A stretch of DNA of 41,097 bases from Brasilonema sp. UFV-L1 (GTDB taxonomy: Bacteria; Cyanobacteriota; Cyanobacteriia; Cyanobacteriales; Nostocaceae), in contig NZ_QMEA01000049.1 in assembly GCF_012912105.1 (NCBI RefSeq), positions 1 through 41,097 of the forward strand. The letters are read 5' to 3'. The notes under the pieces were generated by a model. The model searched no databases. It was given only the letters and a program-made list of their open reading frames with translations, and was not told the origin of the DNA. The translations under genes and the position numbers were made by a program. Of the stretch, positions 24,863-33,368 are shown in pieces. Positions within the stretch are counted from its first letter, which is position 1. Each line of letters starts with the position of its first letter.

Positions 24863-26380
24863 TTACTGAGGAAAATTACTATCTTTCCACTGCTTGAATA
24901 GATTAATTCTTGCCTCTGTCCAAGGACCTTCAGGAAGTAAAGGCATAGACTTAGAGGATACAGAGTCTAAAATCGCATCTGCATTATTTTTCACCTCATC
25001 ATAAACCCCAAGATTGAGGCGAAATGTCGGAATTGATTTCATATGATCTACATCCATCGGTGAGAATAATTGGGAGATGCCATTCGTCCAAGTTTCTCCA
25101 TTAGGTTCAAGGGAAATAGTATGAGCGATGTTTTTCAGTGTTGCCGATACCTCTGTTAAAGCTTGGCGCAACTGAGGATAGGATTGAGTTCTAGAATCGT
25201 TAATCAGCGCGTCACCAGCTTCGCCAATTTCTTGTAGTCTCTCTTGGAAAAAGATCCAAGCACTGCTCATCTGGGGAAGTAATTGAACATCTGCATAGAC
25301 TTCAAAACTTGGTCCTGCGTTCATACCTGGAAATCCTTCGCCTGCTGGCAAACGAGTGATTGCTTTAGCTAAGGGAGAAACGCCAAAAGGCATGAGGTTA
25401 ATAAACGCACTCTTGAGAATATACATTTGTTCTTCATTCTCCTCAGTGTGAGCAAAGAAGCGGAGGAGAATTTGCAGCATAACTTCATAAAGAGCAACGA
25501 AGATCTCAACTACATCCCGACTCAAGGTATCAGTAATGATGTTGGCACCACGAGTTGTATTATCTTGTTGAAGACTTAACAGTGGATTTTCAATAACAGG
25601 ACGGGCAGGTTGAAAACTAGGATCGCTCGCCAATTCTGCTAAATACTCTTCGCGAATTTTGGTAAATTTAGCAAAATGACTGTCATCTCTCTGGGTTGGA
25701 GAACCTTCGCCCTGTACGATAATTAGATTGATCGCTTTTATTGCTGAATCCAAGTCTGTAACCTGGATCATCTCTCTAAAAATCCCAGTTGCTTGAGCTG
25801 AGGGCGGCCCAATAAATAGTTTTTGACCGATAGTTTGAAAGCCTTGGCGGATTAGTCCGTAGAGTTCTCCAATGGTGTTATACTCAAGTTTTCTCGGAAC
25901 TAATGGTTGTGGTAGTACTGCCAGAAGTCTTAGCAATTCTTCATCTCTGATTCTCTGACAAAACTGAGTCCAATTTCCTTTTTGTTCCTCAGTATCAAAG
26001 TTATTTGGCAATTCAAAACAAATATAGCGGTTCAGCGTAGTTTCATTGAAAGGCGCTAGTTTGAATTGAAGTTTTAAAGATGTATAGGTTTTAGCCTGAG
26101 GAAAATTTGCACGTCGAAAATATGGTGCTCCTCCTATGGCTGTAAGCAGATTGCTAGCCAGTGCTAGATGCAGCATTTCCTGTACGGCAATACCATTAAT
26201 TGTTCGCCGCCACCTATTCATCTTATTTAATTGAGCTTGAGAAACTCCTTCATTTGTAGATTCTTTTAAACTAAAGGCAGTAAAAAGATACTGGCAGGCA
26301 AGAGAATGTTCCAATTCTGCTGCTTGGGAGAGAAGATAAAGTAAGTCTTCTCTGGTTTTGACTTGATTGTCTATACTCAT
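24863..26380 (-). CDS. Ferritin-like protein of the VioB/iminophenyl-pyruvate dimer synthase type
   Basis: 505 residues, no signal peptide. The N-terminal helix pair TREDLLYLLSQAAELEHSLA (about 9-28) and INGIAVQEMLHLALASNLLT (about 61-80) carries the E..EH and ExxH pattern (Glu22, Glu24/His25, Glu68, His71) expected for a diiron ferritin-like fold. This domain is found in VioB and RebD, which couple tryptophan-derived iminopyruvates during violacein and rebeccamycin synthesis. Here it stands alone, without a partner amino-acid oxidase of VioA type. The C-terminal half (about 275-505) has a second helical region (VEIFVALYEVMLQILLRFFA). The substrate is unknown; the VioB reaction should not be assumed. 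It is 151 bp downstream of the metzincin-like gene. Confidence 0.8.
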   Translation of the reverse strand: MSIDNQVKTREDLLYLLSQAAELEHSLACQYLFTAFSLKESTNEGVSQAQLNKMNRWRRTINGIAVQEMLHLALASNLLTAIGGAPYFRRANFPQAKTYTSLKLQFKLAPFNETTLNRYICFELPNNFDTEEQKGNWTQFCQRIRDEELLRLLAVLPQPLVPRKLEYNTIGELYGLIRQGFQTIGQKLFIGPPSAQATGIFREMIQVTDLDSAIKAINLIIVQGEGSPTQRDDSHFAKFTKIREEYLAELASDPSFQPARPVIENPLLSLQQDNTTRGANIITDTLSRDVVEIFVALYEVMLQILLRFFAHTEENEEQMYILKSAFINLMPFGVSPLAKAITRLPAGEGFPGMNAGPSFEVYADVQLLPQMSSAWIFFQERLQEIGEAGDALINDSRTQSYPQLRQALTEVSATLKNIAHTISLEPNGETWTNGISQLFSPMDVDHMKSIPTFRLNLGVYDEVKNNADAILDSVSSKSMPLLPEGPWTEARINLFKQWKDSNFPQ

Positions 26381-26411
26381 ATGGAGTAATAGTTGAAGAA
26401 GGAATGGGTAG

Positions 26412-26452
26412 TGGGTAATTGTATGTAATCGTATGCAATTAACAATTACCCA
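26412..26452. repeat. 11-bp inverted repeat in the cluster
   Basis: TGGGTAATTGT (26412-26422) and ACAATTACCCA (26442-26452), perfect, 19-nt loop. It lies between the metzincin-like and ferritin-like genes and belongs to the GGGTAATTG type of short cyanobacterial repeat. No T-run, so any termination would be partial. Confidence 0.55.
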
Positions 26453-26531
26453 TTACGAACCAACTATTGAGATCTTTCTTAAACAGATTTAAGATTAGGA
26501 TGCTAATCCGTAAGACTTGGCTAAATAATCG

Positions 26532-28556
26532 TTAATGCTTATAAGCATCACGTCGCTCCTTGATAGCGTGTAACACTCGGTTGGTTACATTTCGAGCTGA
26601 CAGGGTTTGCAGCAACTCATTTTGAACATCAACAGCACCTTGCACATCCCCAAGTTTTAGCAACCAGTCGCTAAAGCGGTCTACATAGTACTTGTAGTCA
26701 ATATGTCCAAGAGATTTAGCAGCCATTTTTGGCTGACTAGTTAGAGCCGCTGCAAACTCCTGACGTGCTTCCTCAACATTGGGAGAAATCACCTTAATTT
26801 TGGGATGATTGGGATCGTCTAAGTCTAAGGTTTTGTATTCTTGTGCCATTGTGCTGGCTAGAGCAACCTCGGCATGGAAAGCAACTGAGCGATCGCTCAA
26901 TTTTGTTGATACTTCCCTAAGAGTGTCGTTGCCTTTAGTCAGCGCCTTACTCCCATCAAATGTCAGAATACGTCCAACATCTTCAGAGAAAAAGTCCTGC
27001 GCTAGAAACTCTTCATCGTAACCCCGTGGCGGCGCAATACGCAACCTCAGCGGGTTGGAAACCAAGTCTTCTTCGGTATCCTCCATGTGTAGGGCTACTT
27101 GAATAGTATAGTAACCAGGTTCGGCAATTTCCCAACCACCCTTACCCACAGAAGCAAATAGGGACTCATATGTTGATTCTCCAGGCATCAAAACACGGAG
27201 TTGGGTTTTCCAGCAATACTGAGCATAGGGAGAGAATTGACGAGCGGGTTTTCCATCTTTCTTGATAATCACAATCATGTGATCGAGTTCTGACAGGAGT
27301 TTGTCACTAATCAGCTTAGGTTGAGATGAAATATTAGTTAGCTTCAACTCCAAGACCACTGGCTCTAGAAACTCGAATAGAGCTTGCTGACGATTAACAC
27401 GCAATTCCAACTTGATTGACGGTTCACCAGACAGGTTGAGCTGCTCAAAAGCGTGATCGTCAAACCAATTAGCATTTCCTTGCTGCACGAACTGGAAAGG
27501 AGCGTGTCGCATAAACAGCAGTTCTTGATCGCTGAACCGAAACTCAAAATCGCTGAAAAATGCCGTTTGATCGCCCGATACGTTGAACGGATAATTCATG
27601 AAACTCCGAGCTTCCGGCTCGTTAGTCAAAGGAATCCAAGATGTTCCCCACGACGTTGGATGCTGTTTTTGCCAAGAGTGAGCTAGGTTGAATGCGTGTC
27701 CCATTTCATGAACAGCAGTCCAAAAACGCATCCGATTCACCCATGCATCTGGAGCAAGGTCACCTGCTGGTGGCTGCGCAATGAAAGTTTTGTAAAAGAG
27801 TGCAGTTCCTTGCCTGTGATTGGGACCAACGTCATCAAACATGATCCCACCCAAGTCTTCCCCCTGTTCATGGATAGATGCAAATAGAACCCACATTGAC
27901 CATTGAGGTCTATCTACAAATCGTGACCAATGGATTTGCATGGCATCATGCATTTCATTGTCGCTCCATCTTGCTTCTGCTCCTGGCGGTAGTCCGGCGA
28001 TCGCATTATCTCCCTCTGATTTAGTGACGGCAAAGCCAGTTCGCTGGAACACCGTCTCAATGGAGAGCGTTTCCTGAAACACTGTTCCAGGTCGGTTGGG
28101 ATGAGCGTAAGTGTCAATTGCAGTTACTGGTGTGATGCCTTCCTCATAGTCGAACTCAAACTCTACCTCGTGAAAGTAAGACGATTTGTACTTATAATTT
28201 ACAGTCTTATTTAATACGTCTACAACCGAAAAAGTAACTGTAGCACCGCGCTGGTCGGGAAACTGACTACGTTGCACCTCAATATTGACGTTTGTGTAGG
28301 GGAAAGAAGCTGTGTCTCCATCCTTGTACCAAATCTCACCAGTCCACGAATTTAAGCTAGTATTGGTGAGATTAGCAATCCAATGGACTCTGGAGGCGAT
28401 CGAAAAGGAAAACGTACCACTCGCTCTCATAAGTGGATAGCGTCCATCCACATCCAATCGCAACTCTTGGGAAGATGCTGGTTGCGGGATGGGAGTGGGG
28501 TTGGGAAGATTTATCTCATTCCTCAACTCATAAAGACCACTCACTAATTCATCCAT
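26532..28556 (-). CDS. Metzincin-like zinc metalloprotease with beta-sandwich tail
   Basis: 674 residues, family not recognised by name. The active site is AVHEMGHAFNLAHSW: His283, Glu284, His287 and third ligand His293, the HExxHxxxxxH metzincin pattern, followed by a likely Met-turn SFMNYP (Met320). Residues about 30-140 are beta-rich (FSFSIASRVHWIANLTNTSL) and may be a non-catalytic domain. About 375-510 looks like an Ig-type domain (VVLELKLTNISSQPKLISDK, then YYTIQVALHMED). The last 150 residues are helical. There is no signal peptide or membrane helix, unusual for a metzincin. It starts 21 bp after the stop of the 100-residue gene and is probably co-transcribed with it. Confidence 0.8.
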   Translation of the reverse strand: MDELVSGLYELRNEINLPNPTPIPQPASSQELRLDVDGRYPLMRASGTFSFSIASRVHWIANLTNTSLNSWTGEIWYKDGDTASFPYTNVNIEVQRSQFPDQRGATVTFSVVDVLNKTVNYKYKSSYFHEVEFEFDYEEGITPVTAIDTYAHPNRPGTVFQETLSIETVFQRTGFAVTKSEGDNAIAGLPPGAEARWSDNEMHDAMQIHWSRFVDRPQWSMWVLFASIHEQGEDLGGIMFDDVGPNHRQGTALFYKTFIAQPPAGDLAPDAWVNRMRFWTAVHEMGHAFNLAHSWQKQHPTSWGTSWIPLTNEPEARSFMNYPFNVSGDQTAFFSDFEFRFSDQELLFMRHAPFQFVQQGNANWFDDHAFEQLNLSGEPSIKLELRVNRQQALFEFLEPVVLELKLTNISSQPKLISDKLLSELDHMIVIIKKDGKPARQFSPYAQYCWKTQLRVLMPGESTYESLFASVGKGGWEIAEPGYYTIQVALHMEDTEEDLVSNPLRLRIAPPRGYDEEFLAQDFFSEDVGRILTFDGSKALTKGNDTLREVSTKLSDRSVAFHAEVALASTMAQEYKTLDLDDPNHPKIKVISPNVEEARQEFAAALTSQPKMAAKSLGHIDYKYYVDRFSDWLLKLGDVQGAVDVQNELLQTLSARNVTNRVLHAIKERRDAYKH

Positions 28557-28577
28557 TTGAATTAACTCCTTTAAATT

Positions 28578-28880
28578 TCATAAGTATCTAAATCGCTGGT
28601 TTGACACATGGAAAACGATCTTGTCATCAGCAGTTATCGAAACCCCCAAATAGGTCGGAGCAGAGATTTCTAGAACAGTAGATTGCGCTAGCTTTTTATT
28701 TGGCAGCGTCACCTTCACATTGACCAAGCCTTTTTGAACATTCGTTTCAAAAGAAGCTGCGAGTCCAATTTGAAATCTCGTTTTCACTTGCGATTCATGA
28801 AATGCTTCTTCACCATTGACTTGAATGATGACCTCATCATTTAAAAAACCATCTTGCAAAGCAATATGAAGTAAGATCAT
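28578..28880 (-). CDS. Small hypothetical beta-rich protein
   Basis: 100 residues, family not recognised. The sequence alternates hydrophobic and polar residues through much of its length (LNDEVIIQVNGEEAFHE, LVNVKVTLPNK, VLEISAPTYLGVSITADDKIVF), suggesting a small beta-sandwich. No signal peptide, no cysteines. Tight spacing to its neighbours (15 bp upstream, 21 bp downstream) places it in one transcript with the metzincin-like gene; a partner or inhibitor role would be inference. Confidence 0.7.
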   Translation of the reverse strand: MILLHIALQDGFLNDEVIIQVNGEEAFHESQVKTRFQIGLAASFETNVQKGLVNVKVTLPNKKLAQSTVLEISAPTYLGVSITADDKIVFHVSNQRFRYL

Positions 28881-28895
28881 TAGACTTCTAGCTGG

Positions 28896-29267
28896 TTAAG
28901 GAGGAGTCGCTACCATCCTGAACACTTCTTGAGCGATTTGCTCTCCAGACCGTGCTCTCACGGCAGGCATCCGTAATGGCGCGCTACTGATTTCACGCAA
29001 CACTTGCAAACGATATTCGCTTGCTGCGATACGCTCTGTGTCAAGCCAGAGGCTTATCGCATTACCGAAGAAAGGCAGAGGGCACAGGGTTGGGCACTCC
29101 CCTTGGACAAAAATGGACAACCCTTGTATTTTTGCGGCATGTCTTATGCCTGCGCTTACGCCGCGTAGGCGTGGAGGAGATACGGACACGCACTCGCGTT
29201 CGCCCTTACGTACTTCTGCCTTTTCATCGAGCAAACCATTCACAGCATTGTTGTTTGCAGCGTTCAT
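28896..29267 (-). CDS. Hypothetical protein, probably disrupted by repeat DNA
   Basis: 123 residues open, but the composition is uneven. The start (MNAANNNAVNGLLDEKAEV) and the end (SEYRLQVLREISSAPLRMP and AVRARSGEQIAQEVFRM, about 83-118) look like ordinary protein. The middle (about 20-80, RKGERECVSVSPPRLRGVSA... and GECPTLCPLPFFGN) is arginine-, cysteine- and proline-rich and corresponds to GC-rich DNA with CGCGTAGGCGTGG and a GACAAAAATGGACA motif that recurs at the window end. The likely story is a small gene with a repeat inserted in frame. It is the first gene of the same-strand cluster, 15 bp before the next. Confidence 0.45.
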   Translation of the reverse strand: MNAANNNAVNGLLDEKAEVRKGERECVSVSPPRLRGVSAGIRHAAKIQGLSIFVQGECPTLCPLPFFGNAISLWLDTERIAASEYRLQVLREISSAPLRMPAVRARSGEQIAQEVFRMVATPP

Positions 29268-30168
29268 TTAATCTAATACCTTAATTTGTAAAAATGATTA
29301 GACTAATAGCTTGTCATTTTTCAAATGTTACTAAATTAGCCGTGTCTACCTCCTAAGTTTTGGAGCGCGAGTTCCGAGCGCAGCGAGCACGTTAATCGTT
29401 TGGTCTGGCTCTACATGCCATTTTTGCTGATAAGTTTTTGTTAGTCCCCTGATAAAATCCGGGAAGTATTTTGACACAAAGCAGATAGTTTTCCTGATAA
29501 ATACGGGAAAATCATGTGGAGTCATGATAAGTATGAAAAAATTCCGGATAAGTTCGGTTTCCTTACATTTCATGGGAGAAAAGGTTGATGGAATCATGAA
29601 CAAGTATTAAATACTAAGTATTTAAAGTTACTTATTAGATGCGGCTTTCTTACGCAGCAAATAACATCAAAAAAAATTGATATTTGGAAACACTTGCTTT
29701 AGTCGTGAATTTAATTTCTAGACAACCAGCTAAACAACCCTCTGGGATCAGCGGCGCAAGAGGAGCATCGCCTTAGAATACCACCTTAGCCGGAGGAGAA
29801 TTGAAGAAATTGGTGAGGATTTATGGAGCAACCTTTCCAACGCTTTAGGAGAACAGGTGAGAAAGACTAATTTTTGGCAAGCGCTGCAACGGCAATCGGA
29901 GAAAAGCACTCTTAGTTATGTGGATTAATGACACTGCACTCAGTGGTTGAACTGACCAGAATACTGGCAATTTTTTCAATTTCTATCCCAGGCGTTGCAT
30001 AAGTTGATTTGTGCTTACATCTATTAAGAAGATAGCTATGAAGCTCATTTATGCTTAACTTCTGTTGAGGAAATTAAGTAAGGCTTTACGCAGACAATCA
30101 AATTTCTGTCTTCATTACAAATTACGAATTATTCGGTCACTTCACCTGTTTTAAGAAACACAAGTTTT
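29268..30168. other. Intergenic region between divergent clusters
   Basis: About 900 bp. The only recognisable content is the relic at 29766-29908. Both divergent promoters should be here. An 85-codon minus-strand frame at 29346-29603 has no recognisable content and was not called. Confidence 0.5.
29766..29908 (+). pseudogene. Relic copy of the N-terminal HTH region of the AAA-like ATPase
   Basis: It matches 30309-30451 over about 143 bp with roughly 90% identity by eye and no gap. Translation in the matching frame gives LEYHLSRRRIEEIGEDLWSN and ALGEQVRKTNFWQALQRQ, then departs and stops at TAA (29927). The copy begins and ends inside the gene, so it is a fragment left by duplication or recombination. 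Confidence 0.85.
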
Positions 30169-31518
30169 ATGTATTATCAATCACAATTTACCTGGGAACA
30201 AGCATCTGAATTAGTAAATAATTTAATACTTGAAGTAACTCTAAAACACCTGAGCGATGCTGAAGTACAGGTGTTGCGAGGTTCTTGGGAAGGAAAGACT
30301 TATCATGCGATCGCCTCTGAATACCACCTTAGCCGTAGGCGAATTGAAGAAATTGGTGAGGATTTATGGAATAAACTTTCAAACGCTTTAGGAGAACAGG
30401 TAAGAAAGACTAATTTTCGCCAAGCGCTGCAACGGCAATGGGAAAAAAGCAAAAGACTAATTAGTAGTACGTTTGTCAAACCGTCACCCCCTCAAAAAGA
30501 AGCAGCAATTAAAGCTATTGATCTGTATCAAGAGCGCTTCCCCATCGAAACTCTTTGTTACCAATACATATGCCAACCAGGTGCGCTATTAAGAATTAAA
30601 GCGCCTTTGCAGATGGGTAAAACAGAGCTGATGTCAAATGTAATGCATCACGCTCAACAACAGGGATACCGAACGGTGGTTTTGAACCTGCGGTATGCGA
30701 GCAAAGAAGATTTCAGCAACCTGGATAGATTCTTGCAGTGGTTCATCACTAGCATCGCCCTTGAACTAGAGTTGCTCCAACAAGTAGAGGAATACTGGAA
30801 CATAAGTCATCACAACAGCAAGATTAAGTGCAGAAAATGTTTTGAAAGATATTTGTTACCAGGAGATCAGCCTCTTGCGATCGCTTTAGATGAGGTGGGG
30901 CGACTTTTCCCCTATCAAGAAATTGCCTCTGAGTTTCTGGGTATGCTGCGAACCTGGCATGAAGAAGCGAAAACCAGCGAACTTTGGGCACAACTACGAT
31001 TGGTGAAGTTACATACTGAAGTTTACACTCACCTGAATCTCAATCAGTCGCCGTTTAATGCGGGGTATGAGATCAAGTTGAAAGATTTCAACCCCCAAGA
31101 GGTGCTTTCTTTAGCTTTGAAGTATCGGCTGCAATGGGATAATTCCCAAGTTGAACAACTCATGGCGATGGTAGGAGGGCATCCTTATCTAGTTGTGAAA
31201 GCTTTGCAGATGATGGCAGAGCAGGAAATGTCCTTGGAACAACTTCTGCAAACAGCCCCCACTGTATCCAGTATTTATCGTAACTATTTAGAACGACTAT
31301 GGCAGCAATTACAATTTAACTTCCAATTGAATCAAACCTTTAAAACTATAATATTAGCAGATGCACCGCTAGAATTCAACTCGCAATTAAATTTGGATGA
31401 GGCGGTCAAATTATATGATTTGGGACTAGTAGAGTTGCAAAACAATCATGCAATGCCACGCTACGAGTTGTATCGTCAATATTTCCGTAAACGGTTGTCA
31501 GCAGGGAGTGGAAACTAA
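30169..31518 (+). CDS. AAA-like STAND-type ATPase with N-terminal vMAP-type HTH
   Basis: 449 residues. Residues about 28-75 form a helix-turn-helix of the vWA-MoxR-associated-protein type (LSDAEVQVLRGSWEGKTYHA and IASEYHLSRRRIEEIGEDLW). It is followed by the AAA-like domain (AAA_35 type): Walker A APLQMGKTE (145-153), Walker B LAIALDE (236-242). Next comes a winged-helix-like region with GGHPYLVVKALQMM. No effector domain is fused. The related AAA-like gene starts 89 bp downstream on the same strand, so the two are probably co-transcribed. Proteins with this pairing are predicted to act in signalling or biological conflict. There is no ribosome-binding site before the ATG, but upstream starts are absent. 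Confidence 0.82.
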   Translation: MYYQSQFTWEQASELVNNLILEVTLKHLSDAEVQVLRGSWEGKTYHAIASEYHLSRRRIEEIGEDLWNKLSNALGEQVRKTNFRQALQRQWEKSKRLISSTFVKPSPPQKEAAIKAIDLYQERFPIETLCYQYICQPGALLRIKAPLQMGKTELMSNVMHHAQQQGYRTVVLNLRYASKEDFSNLDRFLQWFITSIALELELLQQVEEYWNISHHNSKIKCRKCFERYLLPGDQPLAIALDEVGRLFPYQEIASEFLGMLRTWHEEAKTSELWAQLRLVKLHTEVYTHLNLNQSPFNAGYEIKLKDFNPQEVLSLALKYRLQWDNSQVEQLMAMVGGHPYLVVKALQMMAEQEMSLEQLLQTAPTVSSIYRNYLERLWQQLQFNFQLNQTFKTIILADAPLEFNSQLNLDEAVKLYDLGLVELQNNHAMPRYELYRQYFRKRLSAGSGN

Positions 31519-31607
31519 CGAGGTGGAGTTGAGAATATTTCTCCCCCCACGTCTTTATCTTCCTTGTCCCCTCATCCTTCCAAAAACCCAATATTCTGTT
31601 TGACAGC

Positions 31608-33029
31608 ATGAGTGCAGCGTTCAAATACAGCGATGAATACCAAGTGGGGGGAAGTCTGAGCGAACAAGCTTCCACTTATGTCGTACGACAAGCTGACTTT
31701 GAGTTGTACCAAGGATTAAAAGCACTGAAATTCTGCTATGTTCTCAACTCCCGCCAGATGGGCAAGTCCAGTTTGCGGGTGCGAACTATGGTCCGGTTGA
31801 AACGAGAAGGTTTCGCAACTGCTGCTATTGAAATGGGGGAGTTATGTGTGGCGGGAGTGACACCAGAGCTATTTTACAACAGCTTCATCAGCCTACTGGT
31901 GAGTAAGTTTAATTTAGCGATTGACGATGAACACTGGTGCGATGCCAAAAGTCATATTCTGCCATCTGTGCGTTTGAGTCAGTTTATTGAAGAGGAACTT
32001 CTTGAGCGTTTGACTCAGAATATAGTTATCTTTATTGATGAAATCGATAATGTTCTCTCGGTAGATTTTAAAGATGATTTTTTTGGCTTTCTTTGTGGCT
32101 GTTACAATAAACGCGCCGACAATCAGAAGTATCACCGCCTGACATTTGCACTGCTAGGGGTTGCAACTCCAAGAGAATTGATTGGCGATACCAGTCGCAC
32201 CCCGTTTAACATTGAAACTTGTACAGTTGAACTTACAAAATTTCAACTCCATGAAGCTGAACCTTTAGAATCCGGATTAGTTGGAGTTGCGAATAATCCT
32301 CAAGCTTTGATGAAAGAAGTGTTACAATGGACGGGAGGGCAACCGTTTCTCACACAATGGCTATGCCAGTTAATTTGTACTACTGGTGAATTCATTGACG
32401 CCGGGAGGGAGGCGGAGTCAGTGGCAACAATTGTGCAACAACGCTTGATCAAAAATTGGTTAGCGCAGGACAAGCAACAGCATTTGCAGACGATACGCGA
32501 TCGCATACTTACAAGTCAGAATTTTGCCTGTCGGCTGCTAGGACTGTATCAGCAATTGCTATCTGGAGAAATTGCTGCTGATGAGAGTCCAGAACAAATA
32601 CAATTGCAGTTATCGGGCTTGGTCGTCAAGCGACTGCAAAAGTTAAGTATTTATAACGAGATTTACAAGTGTGTTTTTAACTCAACTTGGGTGGAGCAAC
32701 AGCTCAGAAATTTGCGTCCCTATGCAGAAAAGTTTACTGCTTGGGAAGCTTGTGATCATGACACCTCACATCTGTTACGTGGGCAACAATTGCGAGATGC
32801 AAAGGCTTGGGCAGTTGGGAAAAGTTTGAGCGATAAGGATTATCAATTTTTAGCTGCTTGCCAAGAACTGGAAAAGCAACAGACACAAACGGCTTTAAAC
32901 GAACAAGAAGAAGCCAATCGGATTTTGCAGTTGGCAGCTCAGAAAGCTCAACAGATGATTCGCGTCGGATCTCTAATCCTTAGCATATCTTTGATAGTGG
33001 CAGCAATCGCATGGCTTTTGGCAGTTTAA
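31608..33029 (+). CDS. AAA-like ATPase with C-terminal membrane helix
   Basis: 473 residues. The AAA-like domain starts almost at the N-terminus: YQVGGSLSEQASTYVVRQAD (11-30), Walker A NSRQMGKSS (47-55), Walker B IVIFIDEID (139-147), and GGQPFLTQWLCQLI near 244-257. The segment LLRGQQLRDAKAWAVGKSLS with DKDYQFLAACQELEKQQ (about 388-424) is the usual linker in cyanobacterial AAA-WD40 proteins. Here it leads through a coiled coil into a single membrane helix (about 452-472) and then stops, so the WD40 sensor domain common in this family is absent. It may be a natural short form or a truncated gene. A partner of the preceding ATPase is likely from spacing. Confidence 0.82.
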   Translation: MSAAFKYSDEYQVGGSLSEQASTYVVRQADFELYQGLKALKFCYVLNSRQMGKSSLRVRTMVRLKREGFATAAIEMGELCVAGVTPELFYNSFISLLVSKFNLAIDDEHWCDAKSHILPSVRLSQFIEEELLERLTQNIVIFIDEIDNVLSVDFKDDFFGFLCGCYNKRADNQKYHRLTFALLGVATPRELIGDTSRTPFNIETCTVELTKFQLHEAEPLESGLVGVANNPQALMKEVLQWTGGQPFLTQWLCQLICTTGEFIDAGREAESVATIVQQRLIKNWLAQDKQQHLQTIRDRILTSQNFACRLLGLYQQLLSGEIAADESPEQIQLQLSGLVVKRLQKLSIYNEIYKCVFNSTWVEQQLRNLRPYAEKFTAWEACDHDTSHLLRGQQLRDAKAWAVGKSLSDKDYQFLAACQELEKQQTQTALNEQEEANRILQLAAQKAQQMIRVGSLILSISLIVAAIAWLLAV

Positions 33030-33143
33030 GCCTTGGAGAACTTACATCTTGCACCTGGGACAATACATAATATAATTTATATTACATTTTTTTGACTCCG
33101 TTCTCGTCCGCCCAGGACTGGAAGTCCCGCCGCTTATAGGCGA

Positions 33144-33161
33144 AGTCCATTTTAATGGACT
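33144..33161. repeat. Small palindrome in a dispersed repeat
   Basis: AGTCCATT / AATGGACT with a TT centre, preceded by GGAAGTCCCGCC and the CCGC..GCGG-like text of a repeat often found near IS200/IS605 elements in cyanobacteria. No transposase is nearby. Confidence 0.45.
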
Positions 33162-33368
33162 GAAATGGGATAGAGCTTTTGAGTATATTTAAACACTATT
33201 TTGTTCTAGAAAGTCCTGATTCCACCAGAAGTTTCTTTGTTCGCCAAAGTCATCAACAGAGTGAAGCTTGTGTTTCTCTGATTCGCTCATGATGGCTTGG
33301 CAAATTGATAGTGATAATATTCGTGATTGAACTTGTACTCATCTTAGTATCAGATTGTGCTACAGTCC

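Noticed and set aside
26532-28556. Reading the 674-residue protein as a phage or contractile-injection component
   Set aside because: No sheath, tube or baseplate genes are present; only the lack of a signal peptide hints at unusual export.
29021-29284. Two overlapping plus-strand frames opposite the first cluster gene
   Set aside because: They read the antisense of repeat DNA and have no family features.
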